Positions 31,174 to 40,915 of a DNA stretch of 64,000 nucleotides are shown here, one piece after another; the stretch's first letter is position 1, and each line of letters begins with the position of its first letter. Source of the DNA: Marinobacter sp. BW6. Its GTDB lineage: Bacteria; Pseudomonadota; Gammaproteobacteria; Pseudomonadales; Oleiphilaceae. Made by a program: the position numbers and the translations under genes. The stretch is taken from assembly GCF_008107725.1 (NCBI RefSeq), contig NZ_VIRN01000064.1, forward strand, positions 1,426,001 through 1,490,000, given 5' to 3'. The notes under the pieces were generated by a model, which ran no database searches, was not told the origin of the DNA, and worked only from the letters and a program-made list of their open reading frames with translations.

Positions 31174-33288
31174 TCAGTTGTCGCCGAAGTCGTAGTTCAT
31201 TTCAGGTACCGGTGCCTGCAGGTAATAGCCCTGAATATAGTTCACTCCAGCCTGCCAGAGGGTGGCGAGAACCCCGGCATTTTCCACCAGCGGAATGATG
31301 GTCAGCTTGCCGTTCGACTGCAGGCTCTTCACCATCTCCTTCACCCGCTCCTTGGCCTCATCGCTCTTCTGGATTTCCTCCGTGAAGGAACCATCAATTT
31401 TTACGTAGTCCGTATCGATGTGCTTGAGGGTATTGAACGGATTGAGGGCGCAGCCAAACTGGGCAATGGACACCTTGCAGTGAAGCTCGTGGACCGCTTT
31501 GGCGAAGTCCTTCGCCTGCTTCATGTAATTATTGGCATCCCCTTCCCGTATCTGGAAGATCAGGGAGTCACCCGGCAGGCGCGCTGCTTTCAGGGCAACA
31601 CTTAGCCAGGGTGTGAACGTTTTATCCTGCAGGGTTTCAGCCGTCACATTGAGGAACAGGCGGGTATCATGACCTCGTGAACGATGGCTGGAGAGCTGCT
31701 TGATGGTCTGCAGGATGACCCACCGGTCGATCTTGATCGCGGTGTCGCTCGGACCCATCGGCGGCAGGAAGTCATAGGGTGAGACTTCCTCGTCGTCTTT
31801 GTCGAGCATGCGCACGAAGGCCTCGTAATGTTCCTCGCCTTCGCCGCGCAGATTGATGATCGGTTGGAAAAGAAGCCGGAAGCGATTTTCTTCCAGGGCC
31901 TTCTGAATCGCTTCTACCGAATTGCTCTCATCCAGTGCTTCGAAGTCGGCGGGGTTGTAAACCACCACGCCGTTGCCCTCGGCATGACCTTCAAGCTTGC
32001 GCACTTCGGCCGATGCAGTGTGGGCTCTGGCCATGAGTTCCTCGGCTTTGGGCGAATTCTCGGTAATCGCCGCAACACCGATGCTAACGGTCAGTTGGAC
32101 CGTGCGGCCGTTGATATCAAACAGGTGGTCTTCAACCGCCTTGCGGATGCGCTCGGCGTGTTCCGCCATGGTGGTTTCATCGCAGGGCTGACACAGCAGG
32201 CTGAAGGCGTCGTCGCTCAGTCGGGCCAGGGCGAGGTCGTCTCCGGCCTGCTCCTTCAGCAGGTTGGCCAGATCGCCAAGCAGCAGGTCCGCGCCGGAGA
32301 TGCCCACCTGGCCCTTCATGCTCATGAAATTATCCAGGGCAATGTAGGCAAGGGCACCGGTCTCATTCTTCTTGCCGGCATGTGCAATCGCCTCAGCCAG
32401 CGCATCCATCAGGTACTGGCGGTTGTAAAGACCGGTCAGAAGATCCTGGCTGCTGATCTGGCGCAGCTTTTCTTCCAGTTCCGCATCACTGTGCTCTGGC
32501 TGCAGTACAATCTGGGTGCAGGCCTCGCCGTCGTAGGTGGCCGCCGATACCGACATGGTAACGTTCAGTTCGTGGTCGTCACTGCGCCGTGCCGTGCAGT
32601 TCATGGTCATGCCGTCTTCGCCTTTCTCGGCAAACGACTTCATGAATTCCTTGTACTTCTCCTGACTTTCCGGGGTCAGAGTGTCCAGCACCGGAACGCA
32701 GATAAGATCGTCGATATCGTCGTACCCAAGGAATTCCATGTACGATTGATTGGCATAGATGTGCATGCCGTCATTAATATAGGCGATCGCGTCTTTGGAG
32801 CTTTCCAGAAGTAGCTGGCAGCGTTGTTCCGCCTCCCGGAGATGGGACTCCAGAACGCGACGCCTTCTGCGTTCGTCAAGGGCTGCCAGCTCCCGGTTAA
32901 CCTTCAGCACGATCAGGTCGGTGTGCTCGAACGACACCGTGTCCTGGGCGCCGGCTTTTATCATTCCTACCGTGCGTTCGCGGCTTTCCTCCTCCGTCAA
33001 GAGGATAAACGGAATGTCCTTGTCCATCCGGCGGATCATGGCGAGGGCGTCATCGGCCGAGAATTCCTGGTCCAGATCGCGGGCCAGAAGGAGGTCCCAA
33101 TTGCTGGCTTTCAGCGTTTCTTCCAGATCTTCTTCTGAGGTGATTCTATGGGCTCGGGTGGCCTTGCCGGAGTTCCGGAGCAGGCTGACCAGTGATTCAG
33201 CATCGTTTTGGGACGGATCAAGAATCAGCAGGTGTACGGTCGCGTTCTTTTTCTGCATTCGAAGGGCGTCTCGTGATACACGGTTCAT
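31174..33288 (-). CDS. fimX: FimX-like degenerate GGDEF/EAL protein
   Basis: A 704-residue cytoplasmic protein with REC-like (about 15-130), PAS (about 150-270), GGDEF (about 285-440) and EAL (about 455-700) domains. The GGDEF motif is replaced by SDDAF and the EAL motif by EAF (Glu489). DDFG is replaced by AQFG and EGVE by LVEN, so both enzymatic activities should be lost. This is the architecture of Pseudomonas FimX, a c-di-GMP receptor that controls type IV pilus assembly and twitching. Its position next to serB is the same as in P. aeruginosa. Confidence 0.85.
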   Translation of the reverse strand: MNRVSRDALRMQKKNATVHLLILDPSQNDAESLVSLLRNSGKATRAHRITSEEDLEETLKASNWDLLLARDLDQEFSADDALAMIRRMDKDIPFILLTEEESRERTVGMIKAGAQDTVSFEHTDLIVLKVNRELAALDERRRRRVLESHLREAEQRCQLLLESSKDAIAYINDGMHIYANQSYMEFLGYDDIDDLICVPVLDTLTPESQEKYKEFMKSFAEKGEDGMTMNCTARRSDDHELNVTMSVSAATYDGEACTQIVLQPEHSDAELEEKLRQISSQDLLTGLYNRQYLMDALAEAIAHAGKKNETGALAYIALDNFMSMKGQVGISGADLLLGDLANLLKEQAGDDLALARLSDDAFSLLCQPCDETTMAEHAERIRKAVEDHLFDINGRTVQLTVSIGVAAITENSPKAEELMARAHTASAEVRKLEGHAEGNGVVVYNPADFEALDESNSVEAIQKALEENRFRLLFQPIINLRGEGEEHYEAFVRMLDKDDEEVSPYDFLPPMGPSDTAIKIDRWVILQTIKQLSSHRSRGHDTRLFLNVTAETLQDKTFTPWLSVALKAARLPGDSLIFQIREGDANNYMKQAKDFAKAVHELHCKVSIAQFGCALNPFNTLKHIDTDYVKIDGSFTEEIQKSDEAKERVKEMVKSLQSNGKLTIIPLVENAGVLATLWQAGVNYIQGYYLQAPVPEMNYDFGDN

Positions 33289-33366
33289 TCACTCACGCTG
33301 AATGATGCAGGGGTTGCCGATCAATAACAACCCTCTGCGGGGGGTCGGTGTCTCAGTTTGGCGACC

Positions 33367-35172
33367 TTATAGAGACGGCCACAGTGAGTCGAATTCATCC
33401 TCGCTGGCTCCGGACGATGCCGGCTGAACACCAGCATTCAGCGTTGCTGCGTTCTGCAACTTGAGTTCGAACTGGCTGATGCTGCCCGTGGAGGAAACCT
33501 TGCGAGACAGCTGGCCCTGATCCTCCCTGCCATCATGGAGCAGCGAAATCCGGCTCCCGGATTGGAACGGCAGGCGAGGCGTGATCAGCGTGGCGGACTG
33601 ATTGACCACGCTGATTTCCGGTAACAGCAAGCCGCGCAGGTACTCACTGCTGTTGCCCACTTTCTGGATCAGGCGAACTCCACAGGGTGAAGCACTGGGT
33701 GCCAGCAGCTCAATGCCGACCTGGGTTCCCTGGTTCTTGATCTGACGAATCCAGCGCACCACGGCCACGCTCCAGGGGTGGGTGCTTTGCTCCCGAACGC
33801 CCAACACCTCACCAGCTTGCAGCGACGGGGGGACATTGCTTTCCCAGGCAACGCAGTATCCCCCGGGGCTGGTGTTGATCAGCAGGGAATGGTGCGACTT
33901 TGGTCGATTCCTGTCCGTCGATGGAGCCTGTGAGTTGCCGTAGGAACCCTTGAAATTGATGGGTGTGTCGGCAGCGTGGAGTTTTTCGTCGCTGGGCCCT
34001 GCATCGTGGGCGCCCGACCAGGCATCCTGTTGCTGACGCGAAGACCGAACAAACAGGTTTTCCTCTTCTTGGTGGCCGTTATCGTTGCCATTCACGAATT
34101 CAGTAAAGGTCTTTTCGCCGGCAATGAAGTAGTGCGCGGCTGTCAGGCCAACGCAGACCTCCAGGGAGCCCTGGCTGGCGATGCGGTTGAAGTTCCGTTT
34201 CGCGAGAATGCCCAGTGCCTGACTCAGATGAGTGAGTAGGGTATCGCTTACCTTTACTGGCACCCTCAGCTCGTGGTCTGTTGCTTTGTGCTCACGACGG
34301 GCATGGAGCGTTTCAGAGAGCATGGCCGAGAGATCACGGGTGTCGAAATCGAAGCTCTCATCGCCGGGTTTCTGATCAAGCAGGCTGCGGTAAAACGGCG
34401 GGTTGTCCCGCTCCATGTTGATCACGAAGAGGCTGTCGTCACCGACATCCGGCCCGCATCGGGTGTGGTCCGTCCAGGATTCGAACAGTTCATAGACATG
34501 CAGCAGTTCAGCTTGTCGCAGCTGGTTGGGGCGCGCGCAGCCAAGAAGGAGGATTCGCTTATAGCTGTCGGCGACCGAGCTGGTGCGACGATGCTGAAGG
34601 GTGTCGTCTTCAACCTGAACCACAGAAAGTTTGTTGCGATGCGCAAACCGGAACAACCGGTGACACTCCAGCCAGCTTTGGGCTGGGCTTGGGCAGTAGA
34701 GCTGATGCGATCTAAGGATGGTTTCCGATAGCTCGGAAATGGCCCGATGCGCGGCGGTTGCTATCTGACGGCGATTTTTATCCAGGCCCCCGTTGTCGAT
34801 GAACTCCAGAACGCACAGCTTGTACCCGCCGGCCAGATGTAACTGAAGCGCCTGGGACAGGTTGGCGATCTTACGTTGTTTTTCAGGAAGCGCCACGGCC
34901 AGGCCGAGGTAGTGCCGGGAGAGTTCGTTGCAGACGAAATGAATCTTTTCCCGGATAAGCTCCAGGAACTGCATGCGTTGCTGGGGAGCCAGAAACAGGT
35001 GGTTCAGCTCGATAATGGCATGATAGAGCTGCCGCGATACCTCGCCGATATTGGCCATTGGGAGTTGGTCTATCCAGACCCGGAAGGCCTTGGGCGTTGT
35101 GTCACAGAACGACAGGCTGGCCGTTTTCTGTTCGGGAACGCGGAGATCAGGTTTCAGGGTCTTACCTTCCAT
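33367..35172 (-). CDS. PilZ-like domain protein of unknown role beside fimX
   Basis: A 601-residue cytoplasmic protein without a signal or membrane helix. The N-terminal two thirds are mainly helical (LYHAIIELNHLFLAPQQRM and following). The C-terminal part from about residue 415 has PilZ-like features: SPGGYCVAW, AGEVLGVRE, VAVVRWIRQ and VGIELLAP. A canonical RxxxR c-di-GMP motif is not evident. A gene of this kind neighbours fimX in Pseudomonas too. The ATG at 35172 lacks a clear ribosome binding site, so the start is less certain. Confidence 0.65.
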   Translation of the reverse strand: MEGKTLKPDLRVPEQKTASLSFCDTTPKAFRVWIDQLPMANIGEVSRQLYHAIIELNHLFLAPQQRMQFLELIREKIHFVCNELSRHYLGLAVALPEKQRKIANLSQALQLHLAGGYKLCVLEFIDNGGLDKNRRQIATAAHRAISELSETILRSHQLYCPSPAQSWLECHRLFRFAHRNKLSVVQVEDDTLQHRRTSSVADSYKRILLLGCARPNQLRQAELLHVYELFESWTDHTRCGPDVGDDSLFVINMERDNPPFYRSLLDQKPGDESFDFDTRDLSAMLSETLHARREHKATDHELRVPVKVSDTLLTHLSQALGILAKRNFNRIASQGSLEVCVGLTAAHYFIAGEKTFTEFVNGNDNGHQEEENLFVRSSRQQQDAWSGAHDAGPSDEKLHAADTPINFKGSYGNSQAPSTDRNRPKSHHSLLINTSPGGYCVAWESNVPPSLQAGEVLGVREQSTHPWSVAVVRWIRQIKNQGTQVGIELLAPSASPCGVRLIQKVGNSSEYLRGLLLPEISVVNQSATLITPRLPFQSGSRISLLHDGREDQGQLSRKVSSTGSISQFELKLQNAATLNAGVQPASSGASEDEFDSLWPSL

Positions 35173-35394
35173 GAATGCATGCCAATGTCTGGACCACAGG
35201 TGGTATTCCGGGGTTGGCCCTGCCTGGCTGGCGGTTACCGGATGTCCGCCGGCCGGTCAGGAAAACGCCGTAAATACATATTTTTATATTCAACATTACT
35301 GGACTTTAAAGTAGCAAGCCAGTTGTAAAAAGCGAGGAGATCATGAGTTGACAATCTTTGACAAGTGAATTCAGGCCCTTTTTTGCGAAACTGG

Positions 35395-36435
35395 TCACGG
35401 AAACAGGTTGATCGGGGTCTTGCCTTCCTTGCCTGGCTCCTCGCGAACCAGCTTCGGAACCAGGAATCCCGGCAGTCGCGACAGTAGTTCACGGACCAGC
35501 GTGCGTGCCTCTTCATCCGGCACATCGTAGTGGTGGGCGCCTGCCACTGGGTCAAATGCGTGCAGATAGTAGGGCAGAACGCCCGCGTCAAAGAGAGTCT
35601 CGCTAAGCTCTTCAAGCACCTCCGCCCGATCATTCACGCCCCTCAGGATGACGCTCTGGTTAAGCAACGTTGCACCTGCCGCCCGGAGATACCCCAGAGC
35701 GCGGCGAGTAGCGGTGTCTATTTCCGCCGGATGATTGATGTGCAAAACGATAACTACCTGAAGCGGCGTCGCCGAAAGCCACTTCAGGAGCTCGTCACAG
35801 ACCCTTTGTGGGATAACCACGGGCAGTCGCGTATGCAGGCGAAGGCGGCGCATGTGGGGAATGCCGCTGATGGCGGTTGCCCACTGGGCCAGCAGTCGGT
35901 CATTGACAGCCAGAGGATCGCCGCCGCTAAAAATGACTTCATTGATTTCCGGACTGGCTGAAAGGGTGTTAATCACCCGCTGCCGGTCGTCAGGATTGAG
36001 GCGCTGTTCATCGTAGGGAAAGTGTCTGCGAAAACAGTAGCGGCAGTTTATCGCACACTGTCCGGTCACCATGAGCAGGGCGCGGCTGCGGTATTTGCGG
36101 ATAAGCCCGGTAGTGGCTATGGCTTCCGACTCTTCCAGTGGGTCACTGACAAAACCGGGCGCATAGATGGTTTCTTCCGCAAGGGGAAGCACCTGCCTGA
36201 GCAGTGGGTCGGCCGGGTTGCCCTTTTCCATGCGAGCAAGAAACGGTTCTGGCACGCGGACTGAAAACAGGCGGTGGCCTTGTCGTGCTGCTGAAAGCCA
36301 TGGCTCCTCGGGGAGGTTCAGACGGCGGAGCAGCTCTTCCGGCGACGTCACAGACTCCGACAACAATTGCTGCCAGCTGCGATGTTCATGGTCGGAAAGG
36401 TGGGCTTCTATACGGGCGGGGGTTCGCTGTATCAT
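35395..36435 (-). CDS. epmB: EF-P beta-lysylation protein EpmB (lysine 2,3-aminomutase-like)
   Basis: A 346-residue radical SAM enzyme. The cluster motif CAINCRYCF (CxxxCxxC) is present, with SGGDPL and the PLP-binding region near the C-terminus. EpmB converts alpha-lysine to (R)-beta-lysine, which EpmA attaches to EF-P. It is divergent from efp across 45 bp, and epmA follows efp, so the full module is assembled here. The length matches the family rather than the longer catabolic lysine 2,3-aminomutases. Confidence 0.93.
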   Translation of the reverse strand: MIQRTPARIEAHLSDHEHRSWQQLLSESVTSPEELLRRLNLPEEPWLSAARQGHRLFSVRVPEPFLARMEKGNPADPLLRQVLPLAEETIYAPGFVSDPLEESEAIATTGLIRKYRSRALLMVTGQCAINCRYCFRRHFPYDEQRLNPDDRQRVINTLSASPEINEVIFSGGDPLAVNDRLLAQWATAISGIPHMRRLRLHTRLPVVIPQRVCDELLKWLSATPLQVVIVLHINHPAEIDTATRRALGYLRAAGATLLNQSVILRGVNDRAEVLEELSETLFDAGVLPYYLHAFDPVAGAHHYDVPDEEARTLVRELLSRLPGFLVPKLVREEPGKEGKTPINLFP

Positions 36436-36480
36436 ATCGCCCTTCGAATTCTAAACAGCATTGTGTCAGGTGGACAATTC

Positions 36481-37056
36481 ATGGCTTCATATTCTACCAA
36501 CGAATTTCGCGGCGGTCTCAAGGTTTTGCTGGATGGCGACCCCTGCATCATTCTCGAGAACGAGTTTGTCAAACCCGGTAAGGGGCAGGCCTTCAACCGC
36601 GTAAAGCTGCGTAACCTCATGAGCAACCGGGTTTGGGAGCGCACTTTCAAGTCTGGTGAAAGTCTTGAAGCCGCGGATGTCATTGATCAGGACATGGAAT
36701 ATCTCTATACCGACGGTGAGTTCTGGCACTTCATGCTCACTGACGGCTCCTTCGAGCAATACCCGGCGGATGCCAAAGCGGTTGGTGATGCCCTGAAGTG
36801 GCTGAAAGAGCAGGACGTCTACACGGTGACCCTTTACAACGGCTCACCGCTGTCCGTGACGCCTCCCAATTTTGTTGAGCTGGAAGTCGTTGATACTGAT
36901 CCGGGCATGAAAGGAGACACTGCGCAGGGTGGCTCCAAACCCGCGACCCTCTCAACCGGCGCCGTGGTCAACGTACCGCTGTTTATCACCATCGGTGAAG
37001 TTCTCAAGGTTGATACACGTTCCGGCGAATACGTGAGCCGGGTCAAGAGCAGTTGA
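36481..37056 (+). CDS. efp: Elongation factor P
   Basis: A 191-residue EF-P, which relieves ribosome stalling at polyproline. The N-terminal KOW-like domain carries the modification site Lys34 in [10 protein letters not shown], followed by two OB domains ([22 protein letters not shown] and [20 protein letters not shown], shown in parts). The ATG at 36481 gives the usual MASYSTNEF start; a longer frame from 36367 was rejected. epmA begins 7 bp after the stop and epmB is divergent, so Lys34 is probably beta-lysylated. Confidence 0.96.
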   Translation: MASYSTNEFRGGLKVLLDGDPCIILENEFVKPGKGQAFNRVKLRNLMSNRVWERTFKSGESLEAADVIDQDMEYLYTDGEFWHFMLTDGSFEQYPADAKAVGDALKWLKEQDVYTVTLYNGSPLSVTPPNFVELEVVDTDPGMKGDTAQGGSKPATLSTGAVVNVPLFITIGEVLKVDTRSGEYVSRVKSS

Positions 37057-37063
37057 TCCGGTC

Positions 37064-38032
37064 ATGACCCGCGAACCTGTCTGGCAGCCCTCTGCCGCGC
37101 AGGCTGCACTGAAAAGCCGTGCACAACAACTAGCGTTTGTGCGCGGCTTTTTTGCGCAAAGAGGGGTGCTGGAAGTGGAAACGCCGGTACTGGGTCGGTG
37201 CGGCGTCACCGATGTCAATCTTGATGGTATTCACGCGCAGGTCTCTGCCGGTTCCCGGACCGGGGGCTGGCTGCAGACGTCGCCCGAGTATCACATGAAG
37301 CGATTGCTCGCGACCGGCTGTGGATCGATCTACCAGGTTTCCCGAGTGTTCCGTAACGGTGAGCAAGGGCGGCGCCACAACCCTGAATTCTCCATGCTGG
37401 AATGGTATCGGGTCGGCTTTGATGACGTGGCGCTCATGGAGGAGGTGTCGGATCTCGTCTGTGGCTGGCTGGGTTGTCAGCGGCCGGTCATTATTCAGTA
37501 TCGGGACGCACTCGAGCGCTGGGCAGGCATTGATCCATTTTCGGCAACCGATCGCGAACTGATGCGGCGCTGTGAACAGTGGCTGGACACCGAGCAATTG
37601 GCGGATCTTGGTCGCGATGGTTGCCTGGATCTGCTGATGAGTTTTGCCGTGGAGCCGAACCTTGGCCTGGACAGGCCCGTTTTCATAACTGGCTATCCAG
37701 CGTCGCAGGCTTCATTGGCCAGGATCTCTAGGTCAGATGGCTACGAAGCGGCGCACCGTTTCGAGCTTTATATCGACGGTCTGGAGCTGTGTAACGGCTA
37801 TTGGGAATTGACCGATCCCAAGGAGCAGAGGCTGAGATTTGAGGCCGATAACGAGCTGCGCAGGCGCTCCGGCAAGCCTGAAATGGCGGTGGATGAGGCC
37901 TTTCTTAACGCGCTCGACCAGGGGTTACCCGGGTGCGCCGGTGTGGCGCTCGGGCTGGACCGACTGCTGATGCTCAAGCTGGGGGTTCAAGATATCGGTG
38001 AGGTTTTGGCGTTTCCGTTCGAGCGGGCATGA
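37064..38032 (+). CDS. epmA: EF-P lysine ligase EpmA
   Basis: A 322-residue class II lysyl-tRNA synthetase-like enzyme without the anticodon-binding domain. Motif 2 reads VFRNGEQGRRHNPEFSMLEW and motif 3 is in GVALGLDRLLMLKLG. It transfers beta-lysine to Lys34 of EF-P. It lies 7 bp after efp and is co-transcribed. Its stop is immediately adjacent to that of the convergent psd gene. Confidence 0.95.
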   Translation: MTREPVWQPSAAQAALKSRAQQLAFVRGFFAQRGVLEVETPVLGRCGVTDVNLDGIHAQVSAGSRTGGWLQTSPEYHMKRLLATGCGSIYQVSRVFRNGEQGRRHNPEFSMLEWYRVGFDDVALMEEVSDLVCGWLGCQRPVIIQYRDALERWAGIDPFSATDRELMRRCEQWLDTEQLADLGRDGCLDLLMSFAVEPNLGLDRPVFITGYPASQASLARISRSDGYEAAHRFELYIDGLELCNGYWELTDPKEQRLRFEADNELRRRSGKPEMAVDEAFLNALDQGLPGCAGVALGLDRLLMLKLGVQDIGEVLAFPFERA

Positions 38033-38887
38033 TCAGGCGAGAGCGCCGAATGCCTCGCCCATGCGAACGGTCTTTCCTGCCACCTGGTCGCTGTTCCAAG
38101 TGACGGCTCCTTTGGGCATAACCATAATGACCGTGGAGCCCAGACGGAACCGGCCCATTTCCTCGCCCTTCTCGAATCGGATGGCCTGCTCGCCTTCGTA
38201 GCGGGTTGCAGTAACCTGCTTGCTGCCGGGTACAACGATCCCTGCCCAGCGAGTCTCCACACTGCCGACGATCATGGCGCCGACCAACACCAGGGCCATG
38301 GGACCGGAATCGGTGTCGAACAGGCAGACAACCCGCTCGTTTCGGGCGAACAAATTCGGGACATTCTCGGCAGTGACCGGATTCACCGAGAACAGTTTGC
38401 CGGGAACATGGATCATCTCTTTCAGAGTTCCTGCCATGGGCATATGGATACGGTGATAGTCCTTTGGCGAGAGATAGATTGTCGAGAACTCACCATTGGC
38501 AAAGGGAGCGGTGGTCGCTTCCTCGCCACCCAGCAGCTCGCTCAGGCTGAAAGACTGGCCCTTGGCCTGGAAAATACGGTCTCCGGTCACCTGTCCGAGT
38601 TGGCTTATGGCGCCATCAACGGGACTGACCATAGTCTTGTCCCCGTCTGCCAGAGGGCGGATGCCCGGTTTCAAAGCTCGGGTAAAGAAAGCGTTGAAGG
38701 TAGGGTAGGCTTCAGGGTTCGGCTCGGCGGCTTCGCTCATGTCTACGCCGTAGCGGCCGATAAACCATTTGATCACTCGGTTCTTGAGTGCAGGGGAGCG
38801 GTCATTGTCGGCCAGGCGGCCGGCCAGGTTGGAAACCCCCAGTTGCGGCGTGATGTACTGGCTCAGAACAAAAAGCTTGTCGAACAT
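38033..38887 (-). CDS. psd: Phosphatidylserine decarboxylase proenzyme
   Basis: A 284-residue proenzyme that makes phosphatidylethanolamine at the inner membrane. The LGST self-cleavage motif (RFRLGSTVIM) has the Ser at about residue 251 that becomes the pyruvoyl group of the alpha chain. Family motifs FNAFFTRALKPG, VSPVDGAIS and DYHRIHMP are present. The ATG at 38887 (MFDKLFVLSQ) follows AGGATTAAA; the longer frame from 38938 was rejected. It is divergent from motA. Confidence 0.95.
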   Translation of the reverse strand: MFDKLFVLSQYITPQLGVSNLAGRLADNDRSPALKNRVIKWFIGRYGVDMSEAAEPNPEAYPTFNAFFTRALKPGIRPLADGDKTMVSPVDGAISQLGQVTGDRIFQAKGQSFSLSELLGGEEATTAPFANGEFSTIYLSPKDYHRIHMPMAGTLKEMIHVPGKLFSVNPVTAENVPNLFARNERVVCLFDTDSGPMALVLVGAMIVGSVETRWAGIVVPGSKQVTATRYEGEQAIRFEKGEEMGRFRLGSTVIMVMPKGAVTWNSDQVAGKTVRMGEAFGALA

Positions 38888-39025
38888 TAAATTTAATCCT
38901 TTGCACTCAAAGGCGCGAAGTTTACCAAAGAGTGCCACCTGTATAGAAATTGTTTCACGGCTTCGCGGTTATGGCGTGGCCTTGCTATTATCAGGTCACC
39001 TTTTACGTGACTGCTTCCGGCTCCG

Positions 39026-39033
39026 GCCGATAA
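39026..39033 (+). promoter_or_regulatory. Possible sigma-28 (FliA) -10 box for motAB
   Basis: GCCGATAA, the exact FliA -10 consensus, lies 28 bp before the motA ATG. MotAB genes are often FliA-dependent. No convincing TAAA -35 element is seen at 11 or 15 bp upstream, so this is only half a promoter match. Confidence 0.35.
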
Positions 39034-39061
39034 CCAAGAATATAAGGCGTGCTTAGTTACC

Positions 39062-39913
39062 ATGTTACTGATCATCGGCGGGATTATTGTTCTGGCCAGC
39101 GTATTGACTGGCTATGTTCTCCACGGCGGCAATTTGATGGTGCTTTGGCAGCCAACCGAAATATTGATCATTTTCGGGGCGGCCCTGGGATCGTTCATTA
39201 TTGCCAATCCCATGCACACGCTCAAAGAGGTGTTTGGTAAAGGGCTCCAACTGCTGACAGGCTCGCCCTATAAAAAGGCTTTCTACATGGATCTCCTGAG
39301 TCTGCTTTATGAGATCTTCGATAAATCCCGGAAACAGGGGGTTATGGCGATAGAGGAAGATATCGATAATCCCGAGAACAGCCAAATTTTCAGTAGATAC
39401 CCGGCAGTTATGAAATCCAAAGAACTGCTGGCGTTCATCACGGATTATCTCAGGATCATTAGCTCCGGCAATATGGCGACCCATGAGCTGGAAGGCATGA
39501 TGGAGAACGAGATCGACAGTCGCCAGCACGAGCTTGAGGAGCCCGCCCACGCGGTCAACAAGATTGCCGATGCGCTGCCCGGGCTGGGCATCGTCGCTGC
39601 GGTGCTCGGTATCGTGATTACCATGAACTTCCTCACCGAAGGGCCGGAAAAGATCGGTCTCAGTGTGGCTGCTGCCCTGGTGGGTACGTTTCTGGGTATC
39701 TTCATGGGCTATGGCTTTGTGGGCCCCGCGTCCATTGCCATGGAGCACGCAGCAAAGTACGAGCTTAAGGCTTACGAGTGCGTCAAATCGTCGATTGTCG
39801 CGACCGTTTCCGGGCAGGCGCCCCAGATGGCCATCGAGTTCGGCCGCAAGGCATTGCCTACGGATAAACGGCCTGGATTCCAGGAACTGAACGATCACGT
39901 TCGCTCCAAGTAA
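39062..39913 (+). CDS. motA: Flagellar motor stator protein MotA
   Basis: A 283-residue membrane protein with four helices, two near the N-terminus (LLIIGGIIVLASVLTGYVL and a second around residues 30-50) and two after residue 170 (LGIVAAVLGIVITM, and GTFLGIFMGYGFVGPAS). The cytoplasmic loop between them has the charged residues that face FliG. It forms the proton-driven stator with MotB, whose gene begins 31 bp downstream. The presence here of only one stator pair does not exclude another elsewhere. Confidence 0.94.
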   Translation: MLLIIGGIIVLASVLTGYVLHGGNLMVLWQPTEILIIFGAALGSFIIANPMHTLKEVFGKGLQLLTGSPYKKAFYMDLLSLLYEIFDKSRKQGVMAIEEDIDNPENSQIFSRYPAVMKSKELLAFITDYLRIISSGNMATHELEGMMENEIDSRQHELEEPAHAVNKIADALPGLGIVAAVLGIVITMNFLTEGPEKIGLSVAAALVGTFLGIFMGYGFVGPASIAMEHAAKYELKAYECVKSSIVATVSGQAPQMAIEFGRKALPTDKRPGFQELNDHVRSK

Positions 39914-39944
39914 TATCGCCAGCATCTGACCCCGGAGCCCCTTC

Positions 39945-40904
39945 GTGGAAGAACAGCCGATCATCATCAAACGCAAGAAGAAAATTGTCGGGGGCCATCA
40001 CGGTGGCTCCTGGAAAGTCGCGTTTGCCGATTTCGCAACCGCCATGATGGCGTTTTTCCTGGTGCTCTGGTTAACCGCAACGGCATCACCGGAGCAGAAA
40101 AAAGCCGTGGAGGGTTATTTCCGCGATCCTGTCGGTTTCACTGAAGGTGGCTCTCCGAACCCGGTCGATCTTGAGGGCAGCGCTTCTGTGGTCAACGAGG
40201 CGAGCCCGGATATTGAGTCCAGTCAGATCCAGATTGAAGATCAGGTGGTGGATGAGCTCTCCGAAACCCTGGAGCAGCGAAGGATGGAAGAGCTGTTTCA
40301 GGAGCTTAAGGATCGTATCGAGCAGAACCAAACCCTGCAGGAGTTCAAGGATCAGTTGCTGATCGATATCACCGACGAAGGGTTGCGCATCCAGATCGTC
40401 GACCGCTCGGGTCGCCCCATGTTCGACAGTGGTCGGGCCGAACTCAAGTACTACTCCCAGGATATTCTGTTTGAATTGGCGAAAACCCTGGGCTCCGTGA
40501 ACAACAAGCTCAGCATCACCGGGCACACCGACTCCACACCGTTCAGCGGTCGGCCCGGTTACACCAACTGGGAGTTGTCGGCAGACAGGGCAAATACCGC
40601 CCGAAGAGCCCTGGTTGCAGGGGGTGTTCGTCAGCAGCAGATTGCCCGCGTTGTCGGGCTGAGTGATTCCGTGCTGTTCGACAAGGAAGACCCGAATGCG
40701 CCGGTAAATCGCCGCATCTCCATCATCGTCCTGAACAAGAAAACCGTCGATAACATCCAGAGCAGCGCCGGCCAGTCGGACGAGCCACTGATCGATCTGA
40801 CTCAGCCGACAGAGGCAGAGCGGGAAGCTGCGCGCGAGCGCCTGGAAAGCGGTGAATGGCTGCAGGAAAAACAAGAGCCGGCGCCGGGCGAGTTGAACTG
40901 GTAA
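39945..40904 (+). CDS. motB: Flagellar motor stator protein MotB
   Basis: A 319-residue MotB. The single membrane helix holds the proton-binding Asp29 in VAFADFATAMMAFF, preceded by the basic tail KRKKKIVGGHHGG. The OmpA-like peptidoglycan-binding domain has TGHTDSTPF, NWELSADRA and NRRISIIV. The start is GTG 39945 with CCGGAG upstream. It couples to MotA and anchors the stator to the cell wall. Confidence 0.94.
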   Translation: MEEQPIIIKRKKKIVGGHHGGSWKVAFADFATAMMAFFLVLWLTATASPEQKKAVEGYFRDPVGFTEGGSPNPVDLEGSASVVNEASPDIESSQIQIEDQVVDELSETLEQRRMEELFQELKDRIEQNQTLQEFKDQLLIDITDEGLRIQIVDRSGRPMFDSGRAELKYYSQDILFELAKTLGSVNNKLSITGHTDSTPFSGRPGYTNWELSADRANTARRALVAGGVRQQQIARVVGLSDSVLFDKEDPNAPVNRRISIIVLNKKTVDNIQSSAGQSDEPLIDLTQPTEAEREAARERLESGEWLQEKQEPAPGELNW

Positions 40905-40915
40905 AGCTGGGTTCC

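Noticed and set aside
31828-32814. 328-codon plus-strand frame
   Set aside because: Lies inside the FimX-like gene on the opposite strand, whose domain content is clear.
39000-39025. A full sigma-28 promoter for motAB
   Set aside because: Only the -10 GCCGATAA matches; no TAAA-type -35 is at the right distance.
39065-39976. 303-codon minus-strand frame
   Set aside because: Exact antisense of motA; histidine/glutamine-rich as expected for a shadow frame.
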